Origin: Branchinecta lynchi
Taxonomy: Eukaryota > Arthropoda > Branchiopoda > Anostraca > Branchinectidae
Direction: 5' to 3'
DNA length: 64,000 nucleotides
Assembly: GCA_023053575.1 (NCBI GenBank)
Contig: JAKZAP010000001.1
Span: forward strand, 13,160,849-13,224,848
Positions 43,735 through 54,349 of this stretch are shown one piece after another. Made by a program: the position numbers and the translations under genes. Each line of letters opens with the position of its first letter. Position 1 is the stretch's first letter. A model generated the notes under the pieces. It had not been told where the DNA came from. It did no database searches and was given only the letters and a program-made list of their open reading frames with translations.

Positions 43735-45755
43735 CTAGGGAATACGACTTTTCAACCTTCCAAGTTTCAACCCAATAAATCCAATGGTCTGGTCCCTAGA
43801 CATGCCGCACGATTTCCGGTACCCCCCTTCAACTCCCCCTACCGCGGCCGAATCTAGTTCAGACTCCCAAATGAATCATCTGAAGCATTTTCTATTACCA
43901 CCTATCAAGTTTCACTCACATTTGAGCGTTTTGGGGGACATTCGGTAACTCTCCCCCCCCCCTCCCCCACCGTGGTCGGATCCGGTTCAACCCCCAAAAT
44001 AAATCATGTAGGGCATGTATCCTATCTACTTTCCAATTTTCATTCAAATAGCTCTACTTGTTTGACCCCTATGTGAGCCACAACATTTGCGGAACTCCCC
44101 TTACAACTCCCCCCACTGTAGCTGAATACGACTTGGAAACACAAACGTCGCATCTCTGACACCCCCTATTTCCGCCTATCAAGTCTGACTGGAATCGGAT
44201 AGCATAGCCTATCTTCAAACTTCCGGTTCCCGCTTCACCCCCCTCATCTACCGTGGACGGATCCGATCCAAACACCAAATAACAAATCAAGGACGCATAA
44301 ACTTAGAACTTGCATCCTATTCTGCCCATCCGTTTGGTTTTTATGCATGTCAAAAGTTTCCCGATCCCCCCCCCCCCTTTAAACTCTCCCAACCGTGGCC
44401 GCATGTGGTTCGGACGCATGTTTTGCATGTCTAGGTAATCAGTTCTTATCACCCATAAAGTTTACTCGAATTGGACCACCCGTTCGCAGCTTACGGAAGC
44501 CAGTGATTGATTGATTCCCTCATCTCCCCAAAGATTGTCGGATCCAGAAACACACGTTTTCCTATGGCATTATGTTGGGTCCTTCAGTCACTAATACGCC
44601 TGCAAAGTTTAATCGCCTTTATAATATCTGGAACTATCTTAATTAGCGATCACTGAAATTCTGGAAAAACCCTCCAACTCCCCCCACAGAGCCCCGATAC
44701 GATCTGGTTCTGTCAATTCTGTATCTAGGGCTAAGGATTGTTCCTTCCACTAAGTTCCTTCCCAATCCCTCAAATCTAAGTTTTTCACAAGATTTCTGGT
44801 GTCCCCCTCCAATCCCCCCCCCAGAAGTATCGGATTTGATTAAGACTGACATAGAACATCTGAGACGATAGCTCTTTCCACTTCCCCAGTTTCATTCAAT
44901 TCCGATCACCCGTTCAAAGGCTACGCACTAGATTCCGGGCTTCCCCCCCCCCCTGATGATGGGATCGGGAAAGCGACTATTCTCAAGTCATAGAACATCA
45001 GGAAGTACCGAACTCGACAGGAAGTACCGAACTCGCGGGATCGCCAGAACTCCGGACCCCCCCCCCCCCAAACTCCCCCATAGTGGGCCGAATTCGGTCC
45101 GGTTATGTCAACGACGTATCTATGACTTCTGCTTATTCTTCCCACCAAGTTTCGTCCCGATCCCTCCACTCTAAGCGTTTCCCAGGATTTCCGGTTCCCC
45201 CTCCAGCTTCCCCTAAAGTCACCGAATCCTGTCCGGATCTGGGGACAATTTCATTAAGACCCGATCATCCGTTCAGAAGTTGTAAATACCTCAAGATTCC
45301 AGTTTCCCCCTCCATCCACTCCCCGAACGATGCTCGGATTCGGGAAGTGACTATTTCCAACTTATTGTTTTTGGGTCCCTAATATGCCTGCCAAGTTTCA
45401 TCATCCTAGCTTACGTGGATGATGCCCAAACTAGCAAAACCCGGACCGTCAGACCAAACGACGGACGGATAGAAACTGCATGGGCAAGTGCCATAAAAAC
45501 ACGAATTCTACTGTGGTACCTGCCCGATCCAACTTAATGCCTTTTTTCCAACTTAATGTTTTTGGGTCCCTAATATGCCTCATATGCCTGCCAAGTTTCA
45601 TCTTCCTAGCTGATGTGGATGATGCCCAGACTAGCAAAACCCGGACCGTCAGACCAAACGATGGACGGATAGAAACTTCGATCGCTATATGGCACTCTGC
45701 CGACAGGCAAGTGCCATAAAAACACGAATTCTACTGTGGTACCTGCACGATCCTT
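43735..45755 (+). repeat. Satellite-like block of degenerate units, about 120-150 bp
   Basis: More than ten units share a poly-C or CCCCTCCAACTCCCCC stretch, GTGGCCG-ATCCGGTTC, and (C/T)CAAGTTTCA-TC-AAT-GATCACCCGTTC. The last two (from 45355 and 45549, about 200 bp each) are near-identical. They end GACCGTCAGACCAAACGA, GGACGGATAGAAACT and AGTGCCATAAAAACACGAAT, with a TATGGCACT/AGTGCCATA hairpin at 45690-45718. Confidence 0.85.
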
Positions 45756-46244
45756 CGCTTGTACTTACGCAAACCTGTGACGAACTCTCTCGTACGACCT
45801 CTTGGTCAACACCCTGGTCCGTCGAGGCGGAAGTAAGGTTTATTAGACAAAAAAAAACCGCCAAAGCATCAAAGCCAGGCCGGAGCATAGACATCCGTTT
45901 TCGTCGAGATGGATCCGGAGGGTCAAGCCAGGACAAAAATTCTGGAACTCCGAGGTGTTGGACAAGCCCCGGTTCCGGAACCTGGGAGCTATCATAGCGG
46001 CAACCCATTTCAGAGATACAAAAATATGCAAATGAATGGGATAAGAGAAAAACTGTGAGTTATTGCCAGTTATCTGACCCCTAAATAAAAAACGTCTAGG
46101 AAATGTTAGAGAATAGCAATATTAGCTGTCGTCATTATCATGAAAATCCGTAAGCGTTGGCTTGTGCCGAAGCCCTAGATATCTGCAAGTCCAGAGGGTG
46201 AAGCCTGGCTTTCACCGGGCGCTAGACAAACGAGGTAATCCAGA
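45756..46244. other. No recognisable feature
   Basis: Unique sequence; both strands are open for about 100 codons at 45689-46008 without family motif. Confidence 0.35.
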
Positions 46245-46670
46245 ATAAATATTTGAACACTGGTTGAACGATTCATTTAGTAATATTGTAGTGAAGGGAG
46301 ATTGGGTCTTCATTGGTTCAGAATGAGAAGATTGGTTAGGAAGATTAAGTTTTGGGATAATATTCAGAAGATGCCAAGAGTCCGTCCCCTGAATGGAGCT
46401 TACCTTGAGGCCCTTCACGACCGAACGAAAGAATCTTGGCCACAGCAGACGAAGTTGATATTCAATGAATGTGGAATGTCTTGATTTTAGAAGGTCTGCA
46501 AGCACGCCCAGGATAAGTGTCAAAAAACAAAAGCAGAACTGGTATTGCGCGAACCAGAGGTGCAAAGGTGGCAGTGTGTCAACGAACGGTCCAAGTCCCT
46601 CAAAGTTTAAGTTAGTGCCAAAGAGGGATGGGGAAAGAAGCAATATTTCACAGCAGCATCAATAAGGTAT
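46245..46670 (+). pseudogene. Decayed LINE fragment related to 19796-21095
   Basis: The forward strand reads FEHWLN, then NIVVKGRLGLHWFRMRRL, IKFWDNIQKMPRVRPLNGAY and LEALHDRTKESWP. After shifts it reads REPEVQRWQC and VSAKEGWG. The order matches KRWLG, LVVRGELGLFSLRNARL, IRFWERVIQMPRIRLL, KDQEIQTWQF and AAKETWGEG of the LINE at 20 kb on the minus strand. It is only 425 bp, with frameshifts and stops. Confidence 0.85.
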
Positions 46671-47565
46671 AAGTCTAGAGCTTTTTATAAATTCAGTCTG
46701 AAATGCCTTTTTAACTGGGAAAAAAACTATTCAGAAAAAGTGTTGGCCCTTATTTCTGCCCTACGTATGGATTGATTACTGAAAATTTATTCCGTTTTGT
46801 TTGTCAGTTTGATGAATGAAAGATGGAAGGGAAATTCTAAGAAAAGCTGGGCTAATTAAGTTAACTGAGGATAATGGTTTGGTGTAGTAACAAATCTATC
46901 GAGGTTCATTCGGGTAGCAGTGAAGCATCGAGAAGAGTTTACGTATTTTTTGTTTATTTGTATTTTTCATTTGTTTATACTTCATCGCTGCTTTGGCCAC
47001 TAAGCTTTCCCCAAGTAATATCGTACCACATCTTGTATCTACACAAATGCTCAGACAAGCAAACCTTTGGTGAACTCCCGACGACCTCTTAGATAACGCC
47101 CTAGTAGGTTACGTCCAAGGCGGAAATCTTGTACTAGAGACAAGGAGCCACGGTTGAGTTTATCCATAATGCTTTGTTCACACGTTTTTGGGTCCCAAGT
47201 TGTTATAGTATCATCTCCAAACAAATCCTCTTCGGCTTACCGTGTATCCGCTGCGCGTGTTCTTTTCACACGACAGTTAAACACTAAATTTTTTTTTTTT
47301 TTTTTAAAGTGTTTATTAGAAATGACCCCATAACGCAAAAGATATTAAAAATGGCGGAGCCAGCAGGATTTTTTCACCATGGTTTCATTTAGGTTTTAAT
47401 CATTTTTTTGCAAAAGTTTGTTTCAGAAATGCCTATATTAACACAAAAAAAGGTATATTTTGTCTATATCATGGTTCCATTTACCGCAAGGGAAAAAGCG
47501 TGTTCTCGCTGTTTATCGTATGAGTAGGCCTTCGGACACTGAAATTGTATTGACCCTCTACTTAC
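46671..47565. other. No recognisable feature
   Basis: Intronic sequence 3' of exon C on the minus strand, with a 17-T run near 47290. Confidence 0.4.
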
Positions 47566-47769
47566 ATGATCTTCACTCTCTACCATCCTCGCATGACCTC
47601 GCAGCATAACGGACGGATCCATAGGGTAGCCACTGTCGGGATAATATGAAAAGTGATTGGGATAGTGACCTGGTACCGGCAACACCCTCTGATGACTCTG
47701 CTGATGGTAGATGTTAGGAACTTGAGGTATCACTCCCCCCTTTGTATTCTGATTCTCCGGGTAATCAAA
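47566..47769 (-). CDS. RAPGEF2: RAPGEF2/6-like gene, exon C: variable linker
   Basis: This 204-nt exon (68 codons) begins FDYPENQNTKGGV, is rich in Pro, His, Tyr and Gln (HYPNHFSYYPDSGYPMDPS), and ends RMVESEDH. The acceptor is TTTTTTGTTTCAG ending at 47770 and the donor is GTAAGT at 47560-47565; both boundaries are phase 0. The join to exon B gives EPSEMLVFDYPEN, matching vertebrate EPSEMIVVDYMDEN, which fixes its place. Beyond that point this part differs from the vertebrate linker, which carries an RRRFRKI segment I could not find here. A small phase-0 exon may be missing from my list. Confidence 0.92.
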
Positions 47770-47817
47770 CTGAAACAAAAAATCATGTTAACTGCACAAC
47801 ATCGTATAACTGACACG

Positions 47818-47965
47818 ATTTCCGGTACCCCCCCCTTCAACTCCTCCTACCACGGCCAAATCTAGTTCGGACCCCTAAATGAATCATCTGAAGCATTTTC
47901 TATTACCACCTATCAAGTTTCACTCAAATCTGAGCGTTTTGGGGGACTTCCGGTAACTCTCCCTT
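47818..47965 (+). repeat. Solo unit of the 43.7-45.7 kb repeat, close to a splice acceptor
   Basis: It is nearly identical to 43808-43955 over about 145 bp (shared GAATCATCTGAAGCATTTTC and ATTACCACCTATCAAGTTTC). It lies about 50 bases upstream of exon C on the transcribed strand, in the zone where branch points usually sit. Confidence 0.85.
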
Positions 47966-48787
47966 GGAGGGGATATCCCTATCATACCCTCCATCTTCAA
48001 AGAAACGGTAGTCAGACTAGGCTCTCGTTTGGTTTTATAAATATTTAGCTGGTCTATATTCCGAATAAAATCTTAAAAAACGGTAACTTTTCTTGATTTA
48101 TCTTTTTTTAATCTGATAAAATAAAAATCCAACCGAAGCGATCAGACAGATGAGGGACAAAGAGAGAGGTTAAGGTGGCCTGCTTGTTTGTTCTTAGTTC
48201 CTTTCTTATCCCGCGAAAATACACTTTGACCAAAGAATAGGTCAGGAATCACGGACAGACTGTTCATTTTTTTTTAATTCGAGCGCAGAGGCGTTTATAC
48301 GGAGACATAATTGTGATGAGAGCAAGGTAGAAAATATGCAACTAAGGTTTGATTCTCAATTGATTCATAAAACTACACCTAGCATATGTCGGAACTAAAG
48401 GTCAGTTTTCTGACAGATTCTTCGGAAAGAGTTACATTTCTTGTTCTGTCATTTCCCTGATTGAAAATTCAACCAAACCTTTTCTTCTGTGATCGCTATA
48501 AACATTGCTCGTTTATGCGTAACATACTAAAAAAAAACAGGCTATAAAGTTAGTGTCACGTCGCGATAGGCGACGAGGTCAAGCCGGCCTCCAAATTTGG
48601 TTTACGGCGAATCTGCAATTGGATCAAACAAAAGGTCAGGGTTCCCTGATGGTATATTGTTCTCCTAATTAAAATTCAAACGCATGGGCTTTCCTACGGA
48701 TCCATAATTCTCGACAATATGCCGTGATGAGGAACAAGCTAGAAAACAGGCTCTAGTGGTAGGAAATTTTTTTCTTTCATTTAATTT
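47966..48787. other. No recognisable gene
   Basis: AT-rich intronic sequence in which phrases such as AAATTCAA and CAAACAAAAGGT recur loosely. It may be an old degenerate repeat. Confidence 0.35.
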
Positions 48788-49025
48788 ATTGCATACAGAC
48801 GAGTGAGTAAAATTCTTTTCAACGATGTTAAAAACTTAAGATCAAACAAAAGGTTATGTTGGTTTTCCTTCGACAGATTTTGACGATGGTCACATGTCAT
48901 TATGCTATTGCATACAGACGAGTGAGTAAAATTCTTTTCAACGATGTTAAAAACTTAAGATCAAACAAAAGGTTATGTTGGTTTTCCTTCGACAGATTTT
49001 GACGATGGTCACATGTCATTATGCC
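48788..49025 (+). repeat. Perfect 119-bp tandem duplication
   Basis: 48788-48906 and 48907-49025 are identical for at least 118 positions, beginning ATTGCATACAGACGAGTGAG. No divergence at all suggests a very recent duplication or an assembly error. Confidence 0.95.
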
Positions 49026-49261
49026 CCATCTTTTGTTCTGTTGAAAACTCAACTGGAGGGGAATTTCAACAGCGAGGCCGTTAACTACTGGGCATTGTTC
49101 TCTGCTCAGCTAGAGTTCAAGCTATTTTTTTAAGCTACAGAAACTGGCCGTATAATATGGTAGATCGCGACCAAATAAGTGAAGGCCGACACAGTTTTTC
49201 TCATTTTTCTCGTAATTTTGTCCACAATCTGATTTCTTACACAACTCATTAACGAACAAAA
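49026..49261. other. No recognisable feature
   Basis: Short unique stretch between the tandem duplication and the SINE. Confidence 0.4.
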
Positions 49262-49622
49262 TCTCGATTGCCCACAAGTATAGAAAGAATAAGAATGTCA
49301 GAAAACTGGATTAAAGAGAAAGGTAAGGTAACGGTGAAAGGTAAAGGTGCAGCAAACTGGCGGTGCTGATCTCCGATACTGTGCCCTCAGCCAGGAACTG
49401 GAATAGGCGGTCGGGGGCAAGCCATCCTGTGCTTCGCACACCCTTCCTTTTACCTTCTCCAGATTTCCCCAGGTACCCATTCGAAGCTGGGTGGACTTTG
49501 GCTTGTCTTACAGGGTCACGCCACTGACCCGTGCCCCAGACCAAACCGTCAGCATCACCGAGATTCGAACCAGCAACCCTTCGCTTCTGAGTTCAGCGCG
49601 CTAACCATTCAGCCAGGATGGT
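49262..49622 (-). mobile_element. tRNA-derived SINE
   Basis: The minus strand from 49622 has a tRNA-like head: box A TGGCTGAATGG (49615-49605) and box B GGTTCGAATCT (49571-49561), the internal promoter of RNA polymerase III. A GC-rich tRNA-unrelated body follows (GGTCAGTGGCGTGACCCTGT, then GGATGGCTTGCCCCCGACCG). The tail is TTACCTTTCTCTTT-like near 49280-49320. It would need a LINE partner for movement. Confidence 0.85.
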
Positions 49623-50496
49623 AGAGAGACGCGCAAGTTTCTTTGAAACATTTTTCGAAAAAGATCGCTCTTCATTACGCCTCTTTTTGCTAATTAAAAA
49701 TTAAACTTCATTGGTGTGGAGTCCACTAAAGATCCAAGGGGCTAATTTGTCGGGACTGTTGCTTAATGAGGGATCAGAATGGTCTATACATTGTAAGGGG
49801 GGAGGTCGCGATCTGACAGATGAAGGACGGGAGAGGATTCCGAATTTGGTTTGGTTTCTTTTTCTGCATCATATACCTTACTGAAGACCGAAAAAAGCCT
49901 TCCTACAAATCAAATACGACAAAGCGCAACTTCGAATTTAACGAAGGTACAGAGATAGGCAAACGTGAAGGGTCATTCTTTGTTGGAGACGACTCGGCAG
50001 TTCCCAAATTTCGTGAAATGAAATCACAAAATCCAGGTTCGGAGATTAACTAATAACGAAATAATTCCTTACTTTGCACAGGACAATTTGTTCAATTTGC
50101 AGTTTGAATTTATGTTTCCTTGTTGCCTTTCACGTTCTTCTTTTTTCAACTTTGTCTTTCTGAAGCCTACAGTCTCGCCTACAGTTCTGTACCATGGTGG
50201 GATATCAACCAATAATCGTAGTAATTTTCCCGTTTAGAGAGCGAACCGACCGATAGCCTACTCCTTTCTGACAGACTAATTAACTTACGACAAATTGTTT
50301 AGCTTACCGAAGACCCCGCGAACAAGCCACAAATAATATGGCTTCGGCAGATGCACAATTCATCACGCCAAGAGCCCTCAGCAAAGGAAATGGTTATGAC
50401 ATGTGAAATGGAACGCAGAAGCAAGAGAGTGACCCTTGGCTTTGAGTGCATACCATTTCCTCGTGCATATTACACCAAGACTGATGATCAACTTAC
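49623..50496. other. No recognisable feature
   Basis: Intronic sequence. A 77-codon forward frame at 49820 and others show no family. Confidence 0.4.
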
Positions 50497-50581
50497 CACT
50501 AACATCTCTGACGGCTCCAAGATGAGACATTCGTTTTCCCGCCTTGGGCCAGAGCTGCCTCCGCTTGACCTTTTGCCGAAA
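50497..50581 (-). CDS. RAPGEF2: RAPGEF2/6-like gene, exon B: end of first cNMP-binding-like domain
   Basis: This 85-nt exon starts with one base completing a Ser codon. It then encodes FGKRSSGGSSGPRRENECLI and LEPSEMLV. Vertebrate PDZ-GEFs have SFGKR-AGS-RRGCECIVLEPSEMIVV at the end of their first cyclic-nucleotide-binding-like domain; the domain in this family is known to lack key cAMP-contact residues. The acceptor is TTTCCTGTTGCAG ending at 50582 and the donor is GTAAGT at 50491-50496. The upstream join is phase 2 and the downstream join phase 0. Confidence 0.95.
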
Positions 50582-51806
50582 CTGCAACAGGAAATATGGA
50601 TTGCATTAGTCATCCTGTGAATCATCGAGGGCACAGCAGTCGATGTAGCAGGGGTTCCACAAAAACATACACTACACTTATTAAAACCAATCACGGCTAC
50701 AGGAGGGGTCCCGGTCTGGTCACTGACCCCAAATAGTCTACATAACCTCGAACTTTGCTGCACAAATGTTGAATGAAATTTCTACGTAGTCCTAACTATC
50801 AAAAGGACAATATGACTATTTCAACAGTTATGAGTCGAAACATATTCAAATTACTTGCATTTTCTTTGTTTCAAATCTGCTAAAAAAAGAAAAGAAGGGA
50901 TTTTCTGGTTGTTAACTTTGGTATCGCAGCAAGGAAATCGAGTTCAGTTTATAATGGGGTGATTCTTTATAAAAAAAAAAAAAAAAAGAAGAATGTGTGA
51001 GGTGTTTAACTGTAAAGAACTGAACAAGAATTTATTTTTCTATCACGTAAACCAGTGTAGCCTATTAGCTTTAATCTCGTATTTTTGTCATCTTTTAGTT
51101 AATTTATGAGCCTGATAGATCTCCTTGAAGAAAAGACTTCTGAAATTTAAATTTTCTCTGAGGTTGTATACTCCTCCTGTAGTTTAAGTTCTTCGTGTAT
51201 GCTTATGAGATTCTAACCTACTGAAGGACCGGGGTTTTGTATATATCAGAATTTTGTGGGCTCGTGTCTAGGTCAAATAATGCGACACCTATTTCATAAC
51301 TGTCAAATTATGAATACATATCAGTCTAGGAACTATTTGTGCAACTATTACATAGATGAAAAACTCTCAAATGACTGACCGACTACGCCACATCGTGTTT
51401 TTTAAGAGAGAATATCCTCAATCGACGATACAAAAATTACCCATGTCTGGAAGTATAGCTTCTGATCTAGGCAGTAAGTGTGCATCAACAATAGAACCCT
51501 AAAAAACGAATGTTACGTTGTCCTTGGACCAAAACAAGGCACTGAATGCTATCGAGGTGCTAGCCGAGGAGTCAAGTCAAGAAACGGATCGGTTCGCCAG
51601 TCAAAAGAGTACGAGCAAACGTGAACACCTTCGTGGCCTAGGCTACATCTTGGCGCGCGACTTGAAGCCTTCAACCATTAAAACTTAGCGGACAAATCAC
51701 CCAGAGCACACAAATGGTCTATGCTGTAAATATTTAACATAAAACAGCTGAAGTGGATAACTCCTGTACTCTGAAGCAGGTCCCATGTCTTACATATGGT
51801 GCTTAC
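50582..51806. other. Intronic sequence, nothing clear
   Basis: An AT-rich stretch with a 17-A run near 50970. I see no exon or repeat pair. Confidence 0.4.
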
Positions 51807-52099
51807 CATACAGAAAACCGCCGTCTCGTTCCGCCGGTGGGCGGCGGGGAGAGAAACCGACTACTTTTCGAAGCCGTGGCTTCCCTCCTACTAAAAAAGC
51901 TTTTCGACGACTTCGCCATCTCAGATGTACCCTCCATGTCACCCAAAATCTGTGGCAGCACCTCCGCATGTACACTCTGCGACGAATGGCGCCTATCATG
52001 AGACGTATGAAAAGAATGCCACCGCTTGATCGCCATGACATCAAAGTTCGAAACAGACGCAGAATGGTCCACTTTTTTAGCCCGCGTATGCTTCTGCAT
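51807..52099 (-). CDS. Candidate alternative first coding exon of the RapGEF gene
   Basis: An ATG at 52099 preceded in frame by TAA opens a frame of 97 codons plus two bases, ending at a good donor (TATG then GTAAGC, 51801-51806). The end phase (2) fits exon B, 1.2 kb downstream, as exactly as the regular exon A does. The product is Ser-rich and basic: SVSNFDVMAIKRWHSF, EMAKSSKSFFSRRE, SPPPTGGTRRRFSV. RRRFS fits the PKA consensus. Spliced to exon B it would give a protein lacking most of the first cNMP-binding-like domain. The forward strand is also open here, so chance in a GC-rich patch remains possible. No promoter motif was identified. Confidence 0.35.
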
Positions 52100-53156
52100 A
52101 TCTCTTTACGCAATTACTTTCTCTCGCAAATTAGCTAAGTGCATTTTTGCGCGGTCTTGCCAATATCACACCAAACACAGCGAACGCACTTCCAGACTGG
52201 ACACGGTCCATTATGCTAAAACATATGGCTGGTTGCCGGCAATGAATCAACTCCTTTTTTCCTGGATCTGCGCTAACAGGCGAGTGTAATAACTCAAACG
52301 AAAAAAGCAATCTCTTGAAAAGCTTTCTCTTATCTCGGCTACAAACTCGAACCAGCTTTAGAAAGCACTATCCGCTTCCTTTCTACGGGCAGATCAGACG
52401 GAGTTCAGATATTTCACAAGGGAACTAAGACGGACTCAGGTCTGCTTTCGGCCACTTACTAGCACTGCTTCCAACTAATCGGAATGCGGGAAGAGACATA
52501 GTTCCGCGCAAGTTTCTCCAACTGAAATACGCTACACGGAGTCGATAATTCTTCTGCAACAGATTTTCAAGAAGAAGATTCACCGAATCATTCAGGATTC
52601 AGGCCGTAAAAGCAATACAAAAATTTCTTTCAGGAGTGTTTCGCAGGTCTTCCAAACAAGGGTATCCCAATAGGATAGTTGTCTGAGCAAGCTACTGGAC
52701 AGAGAAAGGTAGATGTATTTATAGAAGGGCCACTCAGTCCAATTAGGTGCTGAGTTTCCTAGCTTATCTTGAGATAGGGGGTTCAGGCGTACCGATGGAC
52801 GGAAAGATACAAGTAGATCAATCGGAATATAGAAGCTGCAACTGCGATTAAACGCACCCCAGAGCACGCAAGAAAGATTAGATAACAACCCTCAGGAGAA
52901 TATCAAGCTTATAAATTAGAGAATATAAATTAGCTGTTAGCTATGATGTTGTCTAAATAAACCTCCTCTCTCTCTCTTTCACATGGGGTCGCAGCTACGT
53001 GACTTCATACAAGAACAAATAAGCAAGAACCTTGTATCTGTAATACGACCATGCGGAGTCAAATATTTCTCCATACCCCACCCGATGCAAACGAGCGGAG
53101 GTTAGGAGCTACACGGCACACCACAATTCGTTACCTTTACAAACAGCTATATCGTT
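52100..53156. other. Unassigned; possible promoter-side sequence
   Basis: Somewhat GC-richer than most introns near 52140-52620, with a CTCTCTCTCT run near 52970. No TATA box, exon or repeat is certain. Confidence 0.3.
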
Positions 53157-53507
53157 GTGAAGCTGCGTAGACGAAACTTTCAAAGTAAGACCCCATTGTT
53201 TCTCTCGACGCATTCCAGAGCGGGTCACCGCGCCTCCTGCACTAATTCCTCTGCTAGAGCAACGGCGAAGACGAATACGAAGACATCTTTTCAGAATTTG
53301 TTTTCACAGAATCAGGATTTCCACGAGTATTCTACTCGGAATGCCCGGCAGTTGGCGAGTGCCCCCCGTAAAACAACTAGAGCTTCTTTCATAATAAAAC
53401 ACTTTGCTCCGGGGGTGTGGAAGTCAATACCTGAGGAGGTAAGGGTTGCGTCTACCCGTTCAGCTTTCAAGTCACAGGCCAAGTCTTTTTTCTTATCGAA
53501 AACATAA
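53157..53507 (+). pseudogene. LINE ORF2 C-terminal end
   Basis: The forward frame ends HEYSTRNARQLASAPRKTTR, then FAPGVWKSIPEEV and AFKSQAKSFFLSKT. This matches the usual C-terminus (YNTR...L...R...G..WNSLP..I...S...FK..LK..L) of CR1/L2-like LINEs. Only the last 350 bp or so are present. Confidence 0.75.
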
Positions 53508-53673
53508 TGTTCCAAAATATAATTTCCTTTCTTCTTTTTTTCCTTCCTTTTTGGGGGGGGGGGGGGCAAGGGCGCTTTGTTGATGGAAGATCGTTCGTTA
53601 GTGGATGTTTCTTGTCAGCTTATTATCTGCAAATTACCTGCAAATTTGCAATTGCAGGCGAATAGGATTTCTC

Positions 53674-53960
53674 CTAATATACGCCTTCATGGGTGCTGTC
53701 TTGTTCAGGTTTCCAGTTGAATCTCCACTGTTTGCCTGACCACTCCTCGTCCAAATGTTGTTTGAAGCTATTTGTTGTTTGGCAGGTAACAGTGGAATCT
53801 GCTAGCGCGTTCCACAAGTTGATCGACCTACTTGTGAAGAAGTTCTGTGCATGCCGTTTCAGTACAGGCCTCTTCTTCAGCTTTTTTGGGTGGCCCCTGG
53901 TGGTTCCTCCTGTGTTTGGCACGAAAATGTTGGGTGGGATTCATTCTTTTTTTCTCTCCT
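53674..53960 (-). pseudogene. LINE ORF2 C-terminal end, opposite strand
   Basis: The minus frame reads TTRGHPKKLKKRPVLKRHAQ, then FFTSRSINLWNALADSTVTC and SFKQHLDEEW. This is the common C-terminus RGH-KKL-K---R-FF--R--N-WN-LP...SFK-RLD--W of another LINE group. It lies 170 bp from, and points toward, the fragment at 53157-53507. A G13-14 run sits between (53555). Confidence 0.8.
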
Positions 53961-54102
53961 TCTTTTTCTTTCTTTTTTGATTTCTTTGGTTCGTTTCCCT
54001 TGAATCTATATGAATAAAGAATAAGCCCCGCCCATTGCCAGGCCCTATGGTATAAACAGTTAATGATGTTTTTTTTTATTTTTTGAATAAACTGAACTGA
54101 AC
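53961..54102 (+). repeat. Pyrimidine-rich stretch and ACTGA tail
   Basis: TTTTTTATTTTTTGAATAAACTG followed by ACTGAACTGA looks like a LINE polyadenylation signal with a pentamer tail on the plus strand. Confidence 0.45.
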
Positions 54103-54141
54103 TGAAGCCCCCTCGGTAACTCAAATGGTGCAAAGTGCCAT
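54103..54141 (+). repeat. Partial tRNA-like head
   Basis: CCCCTCGGTAACTCAAATGG and the following bases resemble the first 35 bases of the tRNA-like gene at 54276, then diverge. This is the acceptor and D-arm part only. Confidence 0.6.
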
Positions 54142-54275
54142 CCGTATGTTATTATTAATTTCCGTGACATGGGGATGTGAACTGGTTAGATGAATTTGCC
54201 TTCGGGCGGGATCGCTATTCCTATGGACGGCTTCAACCAGATTATTGTAGTGGTTTGCGAACTCTGTTCACAAGC

Positions 54276-54349
54276 CCCTCGGTAGCATAAATGGTAAAAG
54301 CGCCTGCCTTGTAAGCAGAGGGTCCTGGGTTCAAATCCCGTCTGAGGAG
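54276..54349 (+). tRNA. tRNA-Thr(UGU)-like sequence
   Basis: A cloverleaf can be drawn. The acceptor is CCCTCGG with CTGAGGA (one mismatch at the outermost pair; GC outside adds pairs). Box A TAGCATAAATGG is perfect. The anticodon loop CTTGTAA has TGT at 54310-54312, and the anticodon stem has one mismatch at its top. Box B is GGTTCAAATCC. T5 follows at 54352 and could end Pol III transcription. The D stem is weak. The partial copy 170 bp upstream suggests it may be a SINE head or tRNA pseudogene and not a working tRNA. Confidence 0.55.

Noticed and set aside
50488..50763. Whole 91-codon minus frame as a protein
   Set aside because: Only 50497-50581 matches the RapGEF family; the rest precedes a strong acceptor.
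51753..52138. Forward-strand genes in the GC-rich patch
   Set aside because: Several overlapping frames are open at once. The minus frame has the better start, donor and phase match, so forward frames are treated as shadows.
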